NCBI GenBank assembly: GCA_963971575.1
Contig: OZ020624.1
Location: 11,246,625-11,310,624 of the forward strand
Direction: 5' to 3'
Length of the DNA stretch: 64,000 nt
DNA from: Liopterus haemorrhoidalis
Taxonomy: Eukaryota; Arthropoda; Insecta; Coleoptera; Dytiscidae
The notes under the pieces were generated by a model. The model saw only the letters and a program-made list of their open reading frames with translations, ran no database searches and was not told where the DNA came from. The number at the start of each line of letters is the position of its first letter. Position 1 is the stretch's first letter. The position numbers were made by a program, and so were the translations under genes. Positions 44,036 through 55,413 of this stretch are shown piece after piece.

Positions 44036-45058
44036 ATGGCTGACAGAACGTCATTAATTGAAAAGGTAGTTAAAGCTATAGCCGAATACGACGGAAACGT
44101 CAATGAATTAAATATATTTATAAACGCGACAAAAAAGATAACAATATTGTTAAGTAGAATCAACCCAGGACTTAATGAATTTGAGAAAGAATATTACATT
44201 CTTTTACTAATAAATAAGGTAAAAGGTAAAGCCGCTGAAAGTATTGCAGAAATTACTATAACCAACCCGGAAACCTTAATTGAACATTTATCGAATAATT
44301 TTAAAGATAAAGCGACATCTATTACCCTTATGATTGAAATTCTTAAAATTTCACATAAAAATCCATACAAAATTATGGAGACGATTAAAAAAAAGTTCAC
44401 AAAATATAAATCAAAATTAGGGATCGAAGTCCTATTGAAAAGATGCACAAATTAGATATTGTTAAGAAACTGATCACAAACAGTTTCATAAGTAATGTAG
44501 AAGATCCGTATAGAAACAGTCTAGCTACACGTAACCCACAAACACTTAGAGATATTGAAATACTAATAGAAAACGATTTTCAATACCTAAAACAAAACAC
44601 ACCAATAACTTTAAATAATCCCAGACAACAACCTGTACTACAAAGAAACTATGTACAACCTAGACAATTCCCTGGAACAAGTTTTCCATCCAACCAATTA
44701 AATTTCAACAAAAACCTGCTGCAAATAAACCCTTTGCACCACGTCAAAAATTGAAAAATGTTCAAGGAATAAAACCTACACCAATGTCTACACAGACCAG
44801 ACAGACATTTAATAAACCCCAACAAAACCAAAATTATTTTAATTCACAAAATAGGCAATTTGGCACAAACCAAATTACATAGTCGAAGAATTAAATTATG
44901 TTGAGGATGACACTAACGAACAAGAACAGTTAACGGAAGACGGTCTAAACATAAATTACGAAGACTATCTGTATACTGAAAACCCAGAAAACATTGAAGT
45001 ATCTGAAGAAGAATCAGAACAAAATTCTTTTTTAGGAATAGAGAACATAGCTTCCTAG
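44036..45058 (+). pseudogene. Errantivirus gag, frameshifted
   Basis: The frame starts MADRTSLIEKVVKAIAEYD at 44036. It shifts near 44445 into the frame 44443-44754 (DIVKKLITNSFISN, then a Gln/Asn/Pro-rich nucleocapsid-like part without zinc knuckles), shifts again near 44755, and ends in an acidic tail with a TAG at 45056-45058. Absence of CCHC knuckles and an acidic C-terminus are normal for errantivirus gag. Confidence 0.8.
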
Positions 45059-45063
45059 AAGTT

Positions 45064-48000
45064 ATGAATACGAACAACATAAAGTCAAAACTACCCTTAT
45101 TAAAATTTATAGACTTATTTATTTTGATAGATACAGGATCTACTATAAATTTAATTAATACACATTTCGCGCACTCATATCCTAAACGATTCAAAATTTA
45201 TAAAGAAAACTTTGAATTTTCTACACCTACCGGTAAAAATTCAGGAAATGACTACACCCTAATGCGTTTCGAAAATAAAATTCTAAAATGCTATTTGTAT
45301 AATTTTCATAAAAACTTTAATATAATGTTAAGTTTACCCTTGATGATTGAGTTAGATGCTAAAATAGATTTTCAAAAGAATAATATAAATTTATTAGGAA
45401 AATACTACGATATTACTTCCAAAATCCCAAAAGTCTTGACTGTACTGAAACCGAAGAAATTAAAATTAGAGCGGAACACTTGAATCCAGAAGAAAAGAAA
45501 GCCTTATTCAAAATTATTAAAGAATACCAAAATATATTCCCAAAAGAAAAAGATAAACTTACACAGACAGACATTATTTCTCATAAAATAATAACTTCAG
45601 ACGAGACACCGACTTATACGAAATCCTATAGATACCCTGAAATATACAAAAAAGAAATAGACTCACAGATAACTAAATTACTAAATGATAAAGTCATTAG
45701 AAATAGCAGCAGTCCCTGGTCATCCCCTGTCTGGATGGTACCTAAAAAGGCTGATGCTTCTGGTAAAAAGAAATTTAGAATGGTAATAGATTATCGTAAA
45801 ATTAATGCGAAAACGATTGATGATAAATTCCCAATTCTTAATATCACAGACATATTAGATAAGTTAGGTAAAAACATATATTACACCACACTCGATTTGA
45901 CACAAGGATTTCACCAAATCCCGATGCATAAAGATAGTATACCTAAAACAGCTTTTAATACGGATAAAGGCCATTTTGAATATGTTAGAATGCCTTTTGG
46001 TCTCAAAAACGCCCCAGCAACTTTCCAAAGAATGATGAACCATGTCTTAAGAAATTACATAAATAAAATATGCCTAGTATATTTAGATGTTATTATTATT
46101 TTTGGAACTTCATTGCAAGAACACTGCGAAAACATAAGAAAAATCTTTAAAGCTCTTAAAACTCATAATTTAAAAATTCAGTTAGACAAATCTGAATTTA
46201 TGCAAAAAGAAGTAGCGTTTCTTGGACACGTAATATCACAAGATGGAGTGAAACCAAATCCCTCAAAAATATCAGCAGTAAAAGAATTCCCTATTCCGAA
46301 AACGCCTAAAGAAATAAAACTACCTTGGTTTACTCGGATACTATAGGAAATTTATACCAAACTTTGCAAAATTAACAAAACCCTTAACAAATTGTTTAAA
46401 GAAAAATAATAATATTGATATCAATAACAAAGAATATATTAAAAGTTTTGAAAACAGTAAAGATTTACTCATAAATTCCCCTATTTTACAATATCCTGAT
46501 TTTAGTAAACAATTTATTGTAACTACAGATGCAAGTAACTTTGCAATTGGCGCTGTATTAAGTCAAAATTTTAATGGCAAAGATTTGCCTATAGCATACG
46601 CTTCACGTACTCTAAATGAACACGAAGTAAATTACTCTACAACGGAAAAAGAATTATTAGGAATAGTATGGTCAGTAAAATACTTTAGGCCTTATGTTTA
46701 TGGAACTAAATTTGTTATAAGAACAGATCATAGACCCCTGACATGGCTTATGAGTCTAAAAGATCCTAACTCTAAACTTATGAGATGGAGAATAAAACTC
46801 GATGAATATAATTATACTATCGAATACAAGAAAGGCACATTAAACTCAAACGCCGCCGAACTCTCTAGAGTACGACAAAACTTTAAAATCTGTAAAACAC
46901 ACGATGACATTTTTGAGAAATATCATAATATAATACATTGTATATCAAAAGATAATTCACTGAGTAAAGGATTTGCTCAACAAATCGATAACCAATTTAA
47001 TAGTAAAAATTATTTGAATAAAATTGATAATACAAAATTAAAAGAAATAATCCAACCTCTACGAGAAAACAAATATAAATTATTTCATTGATAACAAAAG
47101 AAAAGCACTTTGAAAAACCAAAACTAGAAGAAATAGAATTATGTTTAAATACATTAAAACAGTATTTAATAAAAAACGAAATCTACGAAGTACATATGCC
47201 CAACATGTTCTGGATTAGATAAAATTCCATTTAATAAAATTGAAAATTTGTTAAACAAAATATTCAAAGAAACTCATATAAAAATAATTATACATGAACT
47301 TAAATTCGAGGAAGTATTCGTAAATGATAACGAAAGTGTAATTGTTAACCCAGATGACGACATTGACACTATTCATTCCGCTGACGAGAATGAACTCAAT
47401 GGAATAACATACAAATACACAAGTATTAATGTTGGAAAGAACCAAATAATATTAAAATTAACTGATAATGCTACAGAACAAAAAATGATAAAATTATTTG
47501 AATACAAACAGAGATTGATGATAACAATCAATAATAGTAATATAGAAAAGGAACTAATGGCATTCCTAAAGGAGTATTTAGCTCCAAGGGTTAATTATTA
47601 TTGTTTAATAGACAAAGAATTGTTATTACCACTTAACAACATTTTAATGAAACATTTTGATAAAAACAGTTATAAATTAATACAATCTACTGAAGTGTTA
47701 GAAGACAAACAAACTAAAGAGGAACAGTTAGAAACCATAATAGACTATCATTTAGGAAAAATAAATCATAGAGGAATACTAGAAACATACCAAAAACTAA
47801 AAAGGCAATACTATTGGCCGAATATGCTAAATGATATTCAAAAATATATAAACAACTGTAAAGTATGTCAAGAAAACAAATATGAGAGAAACCCTTACCA
47901 AGTTATTGATAATTTGACCCCTACTGCGAAGTACCCTTTTGACATAATACACATGGATGTATTAACTTTAGAGAAACAAAAATATTTAACTGTAATAGAT

Positions 48001-48594
48001 TCCTTTTCAAAATTCGCACAAGTATTACCGCTAGATAACACAACCGCGATCGAAATTGTAAATTCCTTAAAACTTTATATATCACGTTACCCTATCCCGA
48101 ATCAAGTTATATCTGATAAAGGCCTTGAATTCGATAACAAGCTAACAGAGAATTTTATGAACAGCTACAAAATAAAATTCCATATTACTAGTACAAATAG
48201 CCCAAAAAACAACGTATTAGAGAATATATCCTTATCACTAATAGCCTATAACAATACTATAAATTCTATTACAAAATTTACCCCTAACGAAATATTATAC
48301 GGATCCGAAAGAAACAATAACGCTATGACATTTGAAAACCAAACTCAAGACTATTTACAGAAGTGGAAAGAAAAATTAAAAACACTCAATGAACAAGTGT
48401 ATTCTAACTTAGAAAAAGAAAAGAACAAGAGATTTACGAATCAAAAACCTGTTAAAGATAATGTGGAACGTTTACAATTTAATGACGCATTAGTCAAACA
48501 AAATACGAGACTCATTTCAAAATTTAAAAAACCACTATATAAAAAATATGATGTTGACAAATACGATCCAATGTTAAAAACTTTAAAAATATAA
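45064..48594 (+). pseudogene. Errantivirus pol: protease, RT, RNase H, integrase, broken
   Basis: Protease (45064-45483) has FILIDTGSTINLI. RT (45480-46346) has SSPWSSPVWMVPKK, FRMVIDYRKINAKT, DLTQGFHQIPM and FGLKNAPATFQRMMN; the catalytic box reads YLDV instead of YLDD. After a frameshift near 46340, RNase H has TTDASNFAIGAVL and RTDHRPLTWL (46500-46900). Integrase (47248-48594) has an H-x-N-H...C-x2-C-type finger (INHRGIL, CKVCQ), D in IIHMDVL and D in ISDKGLEFDN. The following stretch goes straight from TSTNSPKNN to LIAYNNT, so about 40 residues including the catalytic glutamate are gone. Confidence 0.9.
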
Positions 48595-48725
48595 GGTAAA
48601 AATACAGGCTTTTGCAGAATCACTGATATAAAAAGAAAACGTCTTTTTACAGATGGACTTGCGAATGCGAAGACCTAACAGAAGTATCCAATGGACCCGG
48701 CATAAATATTCTCAATCTTGGAAAT

Positions 48726-50206
48726 ATGAAAATTTATCTAACTTCCCGATATTCTTATTTTTATTATAACTTAGAACCCATTTACAAAGAATTCGATAAA
48801 ATCAAATTATATAAAAAAGATACCGAGGACGAATTAGAAAAAGAAAAATCCATAAAAAACGGTTACAAACGAGAAACAGAAACTTATTTAAATATATTAA
48901 ATTTTAATGTTAATAGGTTGCAAAATAAAATTGAAGATTTAAAACCTAATACAAGCAATAGATTTAAAAGAGGATTAGTAGACGGTTTAGGCTCAATAAT
49001 CAAAAGTATTACTGGTAATCTAGACAATAATGATGCTGAAAAATATGATCGATTATTCAAACATATAAATGAAAACCAAAAAACATTACAACAAGCCTTT
49101 GAAAATATTCGCATTAACAAAGAAATTGTCTCAAAATTTAATAACCAATTGGAAAACGTGAAACACAATGAGATTATTTTGAAATCAAGAATCATGCAAA
49201 TAGAAACTTTAATAAAAGAAAATTTTAATACTGAAAATTCCCTTAAAATCAAAGAAATAATAAATCAACTAATATTATTAAGTATTAACTTGATAGAAAT
49301 TCTGAATGAAATAGAAACTAGTCTAACCTTTTGTAATCTAAATCAAATACATAATTCTAAAATTAATAAAGAAGAATTGAAAAAGTTAATAACAAAGAAT
49401 AATCCCCATTCTAATTACTGGGAGATATCTCAATTTGTAACTAGCCATTGTAAAATAAACAAAAATCAGATTGAATATTTAATTAAAATACCTTTGTACG
49501 AAAGTAAGAGCTATGAGTTGTATCAAATAACACCTATCCCAAGAATTGAAAATTCACATATGTACCTTATAAATGAAGCCAAAACGCTAACTATCAAAAG
49601 TAAAAGCGAATACTTTATTGCATATGATTGTAAAGCGATAAACACGACAAACTACTGTCGAACTAATTACATTAAACTAAGTAAATGTATCTCTAATATA
49701 CTTAGAAATCATAATAATAATTATTGCAATTATCACGAAATAAATGAAAACTTTGTATTGACTCAGGTAGAAAATAAAAATATAGTTTTTGTAACTTTTG
49801 CATAAATAAAATTAAATATAAAGAAATAATCGGAACTTACAAATTCCGAACAGATTCAAACTGTCAATTAGAAAATTACAAACTAAATGTCAAGAAACCT
49901 TTAAATGGTCAAGAAATTATCTTTGAAAATGTTTACTTTTAAATTACCCCTAAACAAATAACTAATACTATGTTAGAATTAAGGGACATAAAACAAGGGA
50001 ATATTGAATTTAAAGAAATCCCCAAAATACACGAATTAACTGTGAGTAATCAACACCATGTTAATTCTGGTATGATTATTGCAATAATATTAATTATAAG
50101 TTTCACATGTTTATATTTTATATTTAAGAGAAAAATTTGTACAAGGAATAGTAAGAATAATAACGCTTTTCTTACTAATAATTCTTACTACTTCTTATTC
50201 TCTTAG
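48726..50206 (+). pseudogene. Errantivirus env-like gene
   Basis: The main frame (48726-49805, about 359 residues) lacks an obvious signal peptide at its first ATG, and an upstream spliced leader is usual in the family. A furin-type site RFKR is followed by GLVDGLGSIIKSITGNLD (about residue 82 on), the conserved motif of errantivirus env proteins. Downstream parts are helix-rich and then cysteine-containing. A frameshift near 49800 separates this from the frame 49970-50206, which holds a hydrophobic membrane segment (MIIAIILIISFTCLYFIF) and a short basic tail. In the family this protein mediates particle entry; this copy is interrupted. Confidence 0.85.
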
Positions 50207-50232
50207 TAAACCAACTTCTTTAAGAATGGAGG

Positions 50233-50499
50233 AGTTATAAATATCTATAAAAGCAATTAAGTGGACACCGGACATGCACCAAAAAATCTTAATCGCTTTC
50301 ATGCGTTGGTTTACTAATCAGAAGTCACGATTAGAATATATTATTACATCATGTATTGGTCATTGCTCTGACAACAAAATACATAAATACATGTAAGTTA
50401 TCAAAGCAAGACAGAATTAATCTTACTGTGGTCACCCACACTTGTATGTAAACAAATAAACTTTTTAAAAACAAAGTTTGTTAAATGTATTATTTAACT
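50233..50499 (+). repeat. Errantivirus 3' LTR
   Basis: 267 bases. Differences from the 5' LTR include TACATAAATA in place of the TATA box, a few other substitutions and a one-base deletion. The purine-rich stretch AAGAATGGAGG (50222-50232) precedes it. Confidence 0.9.
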
Positions 50500-50640
50500 T
50501 GCATGTTAACATTTCATTAAAAAATATTAAATATCTAATCTAATAATAAGTCCAAAATGAGATCTTAGTTTTGGTTGTATAATTAAATTACACAAAAATT
50601 ACAGTTAATACTAAACATAATAAAATTATTTTAAATCCAT
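50500..50640. repeat. 143-bp tandem repeat, copy 2 (right half) and copy 3
   Basis: It continues from TGCATGTTAACATTT through AATAATAAGTCC, then a third unit AAAATGAGATCTT to ATTTTAAATCCATG. Copies 2 and 3 are almost identical, copy 1 is more diverged. Confidence 0.85.
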
Positions 50641-50709
50641 GTTATTTTTTGCTAATTGCTTAATTTTCCTAGAGAAGATGTTTTTCTAATTGGTTTTATT
50701 TTATGTATT

Positions 50710-50775
50710 TGTGGTGTCGATGGTTGTGGTGTCGATGATCGTGGTGTCGATGGTTGTGATGCTGATGGTTGTGAT
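50710..50775. repeat. 18-bp-period minisatellite in the partner tail exon
   Basis: Units of GGTTGTGGTGTCGATGAT type repeat about 3.5 times. On the minus strand they encode a Q-P-S-T-P-type repeat. Confidence 0.7.
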
Positions 50776-50909
50776 GATATTTCTTGAGATGTCTGTTGAA
50801 GGTGAGAATTTTGTTTCATTGTTATTAATTAAGTCATTTATAGCCCAGTGTTCATTACCATCAGCTGAATACTCTGGGAAAATATTTGTTTTTTTGCTGA
50901 ATACAACAT

Positions 50910-51501
50910 CTAATTGTCAGAAAAAAAAAGCATTTCAAATATATTATAATTCTACTTTCAATGGATATTTCAATATCGTAATCAGACATGGGGAGTCGGC
51001 AGAAAAATATACAACTCTCGGCTACTTTCACTAATGCACTACAAATTAATTACATTATATATTTTATTTTTCATAATGTCACTTTTTCTTTTTGACAATT
51101 AAATTTTGGCTGTCAACATGGAATATCAAATAATCACGGAGCTTGTTACAACTTGAGAAAACAAAAATACCACTTAGTTCCGCTTAAACATAGTATAGGA
51201 AAACCGGTTAAATCGATATTGAATATTTTTAATTTCGTTCTTGAAAAAAAAAATACTATTTAGATCCGCTTAAACATAATAAAAAGTATAGCAAAACCGA
51301 TATTGAATATTTTCAATTTCGTTCTTGAATAAAAAACAAAATGTCACTCCCGTTTCCATTCTTTAAAAAGTTCTGGTAATATCGTTATTTTATTTCATTT
51401 TCGGTTTTGTTCTCATCTTAAAAATTTAATCTAAGAATCGGGAGTAGATAGTTTTTTCGACTCCGCATCCCTGATCATAATAAGTAATTAAACAAATATA
51501 T
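50910..51501. other. Intron-like spacer inside Harbinger 3
   Basis: AT-rich. A block beginning near 51173 (ACCACTTAGTTCCGCTTAAACATA) is repeated near 51257, about 84 bases apart. No gene seen. Confidence 0.5.
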
Positions 51502-52587
51502 TTACTCTTGATTTGCCTTTTTCGGCCTGTTTTTTTTTTTATTATTCCTTACAGTTTCTTTGTACGATCGTGACATGGCATCCCATTTTTGCTTTACTTG
51601 GGCTGAAGTGAAATTATACCCCTTTGTTAACATTTCTTCTGATATGTTTTCCCATAATTTAATGTAAGTAACATATTTTTTATTTTTTCCTACATATTTA
51701 TATTTCTGTTCATATAACAACAAAAGAAGCTTCACAGATGCTTCTGTCCAATCGGCTCTTTTAGAAAAAGAAATTTACACTGTTATTGCAAATAATTTAT
51801 ATTAGGAAATATACTTACATGACTGTTGTAATTGTGGCTCATGCTCATGTCTATTTACATCTAGTTCACCAATGTTCCTCAATGGGTATAGATAAACCAG
51901 TTCTTATTAAAAATAACCATATTAATTAATATGACATTTAATAATTACCAGAGTTCGGACATAAAATATAAATAAGCATATGCTAATTAAAAATTAACTG
52001 CCCAGGATTAACGAAGGTACTTGCAAAATTAAAAAAAAAAAAAAAAAAAATGCATATCCATAAAACTCTCCGATCTCTTTTAATTATCCATGTTTATGTT
52101 TCTTACCTTCTTGATCCAAGCCATTTGTTTTCGAATTTGATGTTTCTTCAAATGAACTATCTACAAATATATTCAAAATAATCACAATTTAATAAATGAT
52201 AAAATGTTCTTACCTAAATATTCCACTTCTTCCATATCTTAGATCATGTTTCCACAACGTACAGAATACTCAAAATTAGCCATCAAAGAATACAGCCTAA
52301 ATATCAAAATAAATATAGTAGCCATATTCCTGTCAATAAAAGTTCAAAACAAAGTACCAACCATTTATTCTATATCTATGGTACCAACTCAAAAAGTTAA
52401 ACAAACACAGCCGTAACAAATAATCTGTAAGAGAAGCAGCTGTAACTTTTTCGCAGTAGCGTCATAAACTAGCAGTAAATTGAGACAAATCGAACAGATT
52501 TGCAGTTACTGCGAAACAAAACGAACAGATTTTTTTGACGCGGCAGTAAACAGTAACTGCAAATGTGCAAATCGAACACACTTAATA

Positions 52588-52843
52588 GTAAACTTTACAG
52601 GCTCGGATTTTTTACTATTTTCAATTTCTCTATAATGTTATTCTAAAAAATATAGATTATTTTAAATACGTGCAGTTGCAGGTGACTGTTTTTACCAACA
52701 TGTTTTCACTAAGTAGTTGAGTTTTAGCATTAAAATCTAAAAGCGGGGGGTGAGGATATAAGAAAGTAGTGTCACACTATTTCGCTTTTAGTTTGTAAAA
52801 ACATTTCATTTATATAACATACGCATCTTAGACATAAAAAACC
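52588..52843. other. Unassigned DNA right of Harbinger 3
   Basis: No gene. A GCGGGGGGTGAGG patch lies at about 52743. Confidence 0.4.
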
Positions 52844-52981
52844 ATGAGTGAAGCTTCTTGTAGCGATGAATTAATTAAAAAAATTAAAAGTATCCTAACG
52901 CTTACTAAATCCTCGGATGAAGTAAGCACTTGGATTAAACGTATTAATAATTCTATTAATTTAACCCAATACCTGTCATAA
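52844..52981 (+). CDS. Small ORF of 45 codons, unknown
   Basis: ATG in the context AACCATGAG, then MSEASCSDELIKKIKSILT, an amphipathic, lysine-rich start, ending QYLS-stop. Its composition is more protein-like than neighbouring frames. I do not recognise it; it may be the first exon or truncated start of a gag-like protein from a lost element, or chance. Confidence 0.25.
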   Translation: MSEASCSDELIKKIKSILTLTKSSDEVSTWIKRINNSINLTQYLS

Positions 52982-53074
52982 TTTAAAAATGCAAAACATA
53001 AAGAAGAAAATTATAGAGGGCCCTTCATAATAGGTAACTGAAACAGGAAAAAAAAAACTTTCAATTTTTTTTTG

Positions 53075-53108
53075 GATGGTCTATATATATATATATATAT
53101 AGACCATC
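53075..53108. repeat. 34-bp perfect palindrome
   Basis: The arms GATGGTCTATATATATA are exact inverse complements around 53091/53092. It would extrude as a cruciform or mark a TA-rich fold-back. It lies 120 bases beyond the piggyBac 5 stop. Confidence 0.9.
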
Positions 53109-53228
53109 TCATTTTTATGATATTGGCAGGATATGAATCAGGAAAATTAAAAAAATAGTTTTCTTTGTTTTTTATTTTATTTATTATTTTATTTACTTAT
53201 ATTGACAATACAAGAAAAACAGTAAAAA

Positions 53229-54960
53229 CTTATACTGTATGGAACTCTGCAAAACATTTATCATGCAGTGGTACGTCACAACGTCTACATATTCTTGTTG
53301 TTTTCTTGCCACAAGCAGCACATCTCCTTTGAGTGTCTATTGGTATTATTATGTGATCAATTCTGTTGAATCGTACTTCAGAACTTACTCTTCCCCCAAC
53401 AACCTTGGATTTTTGTGACCCAGGTCTTTTACGAGTTGATTTTGTGGCGCATAAGTAAGCAAGGCCTATTTTTCGTCTTATATCAAGCAGCGTGGTATTT
53501 GCATTCGGGTGAACTATTTGGTATAGTCTCCAAATGTTTACTATGGCTATATCTATAAATTGGATAAATAATGGCCACCACCATTTTTAAGAGCGAATTT
53601 TTGTTCTATATAATGATATTTGCTTATCTAATAAGTCGACCCCACCCATGTGACTGTTATATTCGCTAAACAAACGGGGTATTGGAATTGTTCCTTTCTG
53701 TTTATCTTTTCTGGAATATCGTTTCGTATTTCCCACTGGAAAGACATAACTGTAATTTGAAGCCATAGCTACAGTGTGGTCTGTTATCATTCCAACGCAC
53801 CATAAGAATTTCGCCAGCTTTGTCAAATTGTCTTTCATAATATCCTCTTTCTTTCTTTTTCTCCATTTCATGCCATAAATGGACATTGCTTTGTTCGATT
53901 TACACGAACCGTTCCCGTTGCTTTCAATTTGATGTCTCGTAGGTCTCTTAGGTTAGAATTTCATGTCCTGTGAAAATATTGTCGAAAAAGACTTCATGAT
54001 CTTCCAAGGTGTCGGGTGGAATTGCCTTTACCAATATTTTCACCACTCTACAACCTAAAGGTCCCACGTTTTCATCATTTGACTTGCCAGAATAAGGACC
54101 AAGGTTGTATAAATATCCGTCGGAACTGCACCTGCACCAAATTTTGTACCCAAATTTAATTGGTTTTCCATGCATGTACATTTTAATAGGGTGTTTTCCA
54201 TAATAGCTGACCATAATCTCATCTATAGATAGTTTGCTATGGAAAATGCCAAATTTCGTAAAGTTCTGTTGTAAAAGATCGAAGTACTTTCTGAGTTTGT
54301 AAAATGGATCATTTTTGACCAATTTGCGGTTGTCATTCAAATGAATATATCGTTTTATTTCTCTAAATCTACTTCTCGACATTGAGTTGAAGACTATAGG
54401 TACACCGGTATCAGATGCCTGCTTCCAATACATATCCTTCTGAGGTAATTTATGGTAGCCATTTATAATCAAAATGCCGATTAATTTCTTCAGATGTTCA
54501 TGATCAAGATTGAAACTTATTGTATTCTTTTGTCGAGCATATATTTCACTTTGTTCTAGAATAAGCTGGAATATATCTTCTGAGAACATATGCTCAAATA
54601 TTTCGACAGCTGAGTTTTTCCTCAGAATTTCGTGGACGTTTTCTGATTTATCTATAGATACAGAGTTTGTCTTACTGTATTTTAGAGACACTCTCCCAAT
54701 TTATTACATCAACTTTCTTTTTCGATTTTTGACTTTGCTTATTTACTGCTACGTGAGTACTTGACATGGATTCGTTACATTTTCGTTTCTTATTAGTATT
54801 ATCTATGGTTGATGATATCGATGGTGCTCCAACATTCTCGTCCTCGAGATCCAGTGACGGGTACAAATAATTCCAACGTTCCTGCAACGTCTCGATCATT
54901 TCTCAGGTCAGTGTCTGCCAAGTCGTCCTGGTTTAAATCTTCTACTAAACATGGCAGCGA
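53229..54960 (-). pseudogene. piggyBac 5 transposase, frameshifted
   Basis: The N-terminus is mixed between frames (DLNQDDLADTDLRN near 54930, then PSLDLEDENVGAPSIS and VDVINWESVSKIQ). The main frame 54691-53948 carries VHEILRKNSAVEIFEHMF, LSIDEIMVSYYGKHPI (first aspartate) and HEVFFDNIFTGHEIL (second). After a shift, 53886-53587 has KRYSRKDKQKG and YNSHMGGVDLLDKQISLYR (third). Then comes WPLFIQFIDIAIVN and a zinc C-terminus (RRCAACGKKTTRICRRC, HDKCF), stopping at 53229. Shifts near 54690, 53940 and 53585. TTAA borders not found. Confidence 0.85.
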
Positions 54961-55039
54961 TCTCAGCGGTCGAAAAGTACCTCTCTACACTCATTTCTAA
55001 AAAGTACAATGCTTGCTAGAAATGATATCACATTATGCA

Positions 55040-55061
55040 AATGTCCCAAAAAAGGGACATT
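55040..55061. repeat. Hairpin AATGTCCC / GGGACATT
   Basis: 8-bp arms around an A6 loop, upstream of piggyBac 5. It is possibly part of a piggyBac end but is not followed by TTAA at the right position. The rest of 54961-55413 is AT-rich without a gene. Confidence 0.7.
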
Positions 55062-55413
55062 AACTTTGAAGATGTAAAAGGCTTACCTGTAATGTATTCC
55101 ACGTAATGGCTTTTTACAGACACATAAAATGAAGTATATGAAAAGATCTCGTATTGCAATTGTTCACACTTGACGATGTCTGTGACTTTTATATTGATAT
55201 CAAATTATAATGATATCAAATTATAACATCAGATATTATACTGACGTGTGAGGTTATGTTTTAAAACTGACAGTTCACGATAACATAGGTGCAGAGGCGA
55301 CATTTATTGGCGTATTCTAAAAGTACTTAGTTCAGAATTAACTTATATATCAGTCTTTCTCATTTACCAGTTGAAATTATTCTGAAAAAAATTGTTGAAT
55401 CTGTGTTCTAAAA

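Larger units (their letters stand above)
43112..50499 (+). mobile_element. Errantivirus-type gypsy element (endogenous insect retrovirus), broken
   Basis: LTRs lie at 43112-43379 and 50233-50499, with TGCA duplicated outside them (43108-43111, 50500-50503). The primer binding site TGGCGCAGTCGGTAGGAT follows the 5' LTR. gag, pol and env are in the usual order. Frameshifts in gag and pol, a changed RT box and a shortened integrase make this copy inactive. Confidence 0.93.
50652..52235 (-). pseudogene. SANT/Myb-like partner gene of Harbinger 3
   Basis: Pieces: exon 1 52235-52214 (MEEVEYL, GTAAGA donor), exon 2 52160-52107 (SSFEETSNSKTNGLDQE), exon 3 51758-51502 with a trihelix-like domain (RADWTEASVKLLLLLYEQK, LWENISEEMLTKGY, QVKQKWDAMSRSYKE, basic tail), and a tail exon 50909-50652 with a SQPSTP-repeat segment ending SLGKLSN. 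Exon 3 reads into a stop at 51502 unless spliced earlier, for example at ACT/GTAAGG, and the tail exon has a frameshift near 50825, so I call it a pseudogene. Convergent to the transposase, as in Harbinger 1 and 2. Expected role: binding the element ends. Confidence 0.65.
40936..52582 (+). mobile_element. Harbinger 3, complete with both ends, carrying an errantivirus
   Basis: The left end GGTGTGTTCGATTTGCAC and the right end, inverted, AGTGTGTTCGATTTGCAC match at 17 of 18 positions. TAATA flanks both ends (40931-40935 and 52583-52587). Inside are a transposase (plus) and a SANT-like gene (minus) in convergent order. Without the errantivirus and its duplicated TGCA the element would be about 4.3 kb. 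Confidence 0.88.

Noticed and set aside
52031..52050. Poly(A) run as a processed pseudogene tail
   Set aside because: No coding sequence upstream and no target duplication; it lies in an intron of the Harbinger 3 partner gene.
55040..55061. Hairpin as the terminal repeat of piggyBac 5
   Set aside because: No TTAA in the right place next to it and no matching copy on the other side of the gene.
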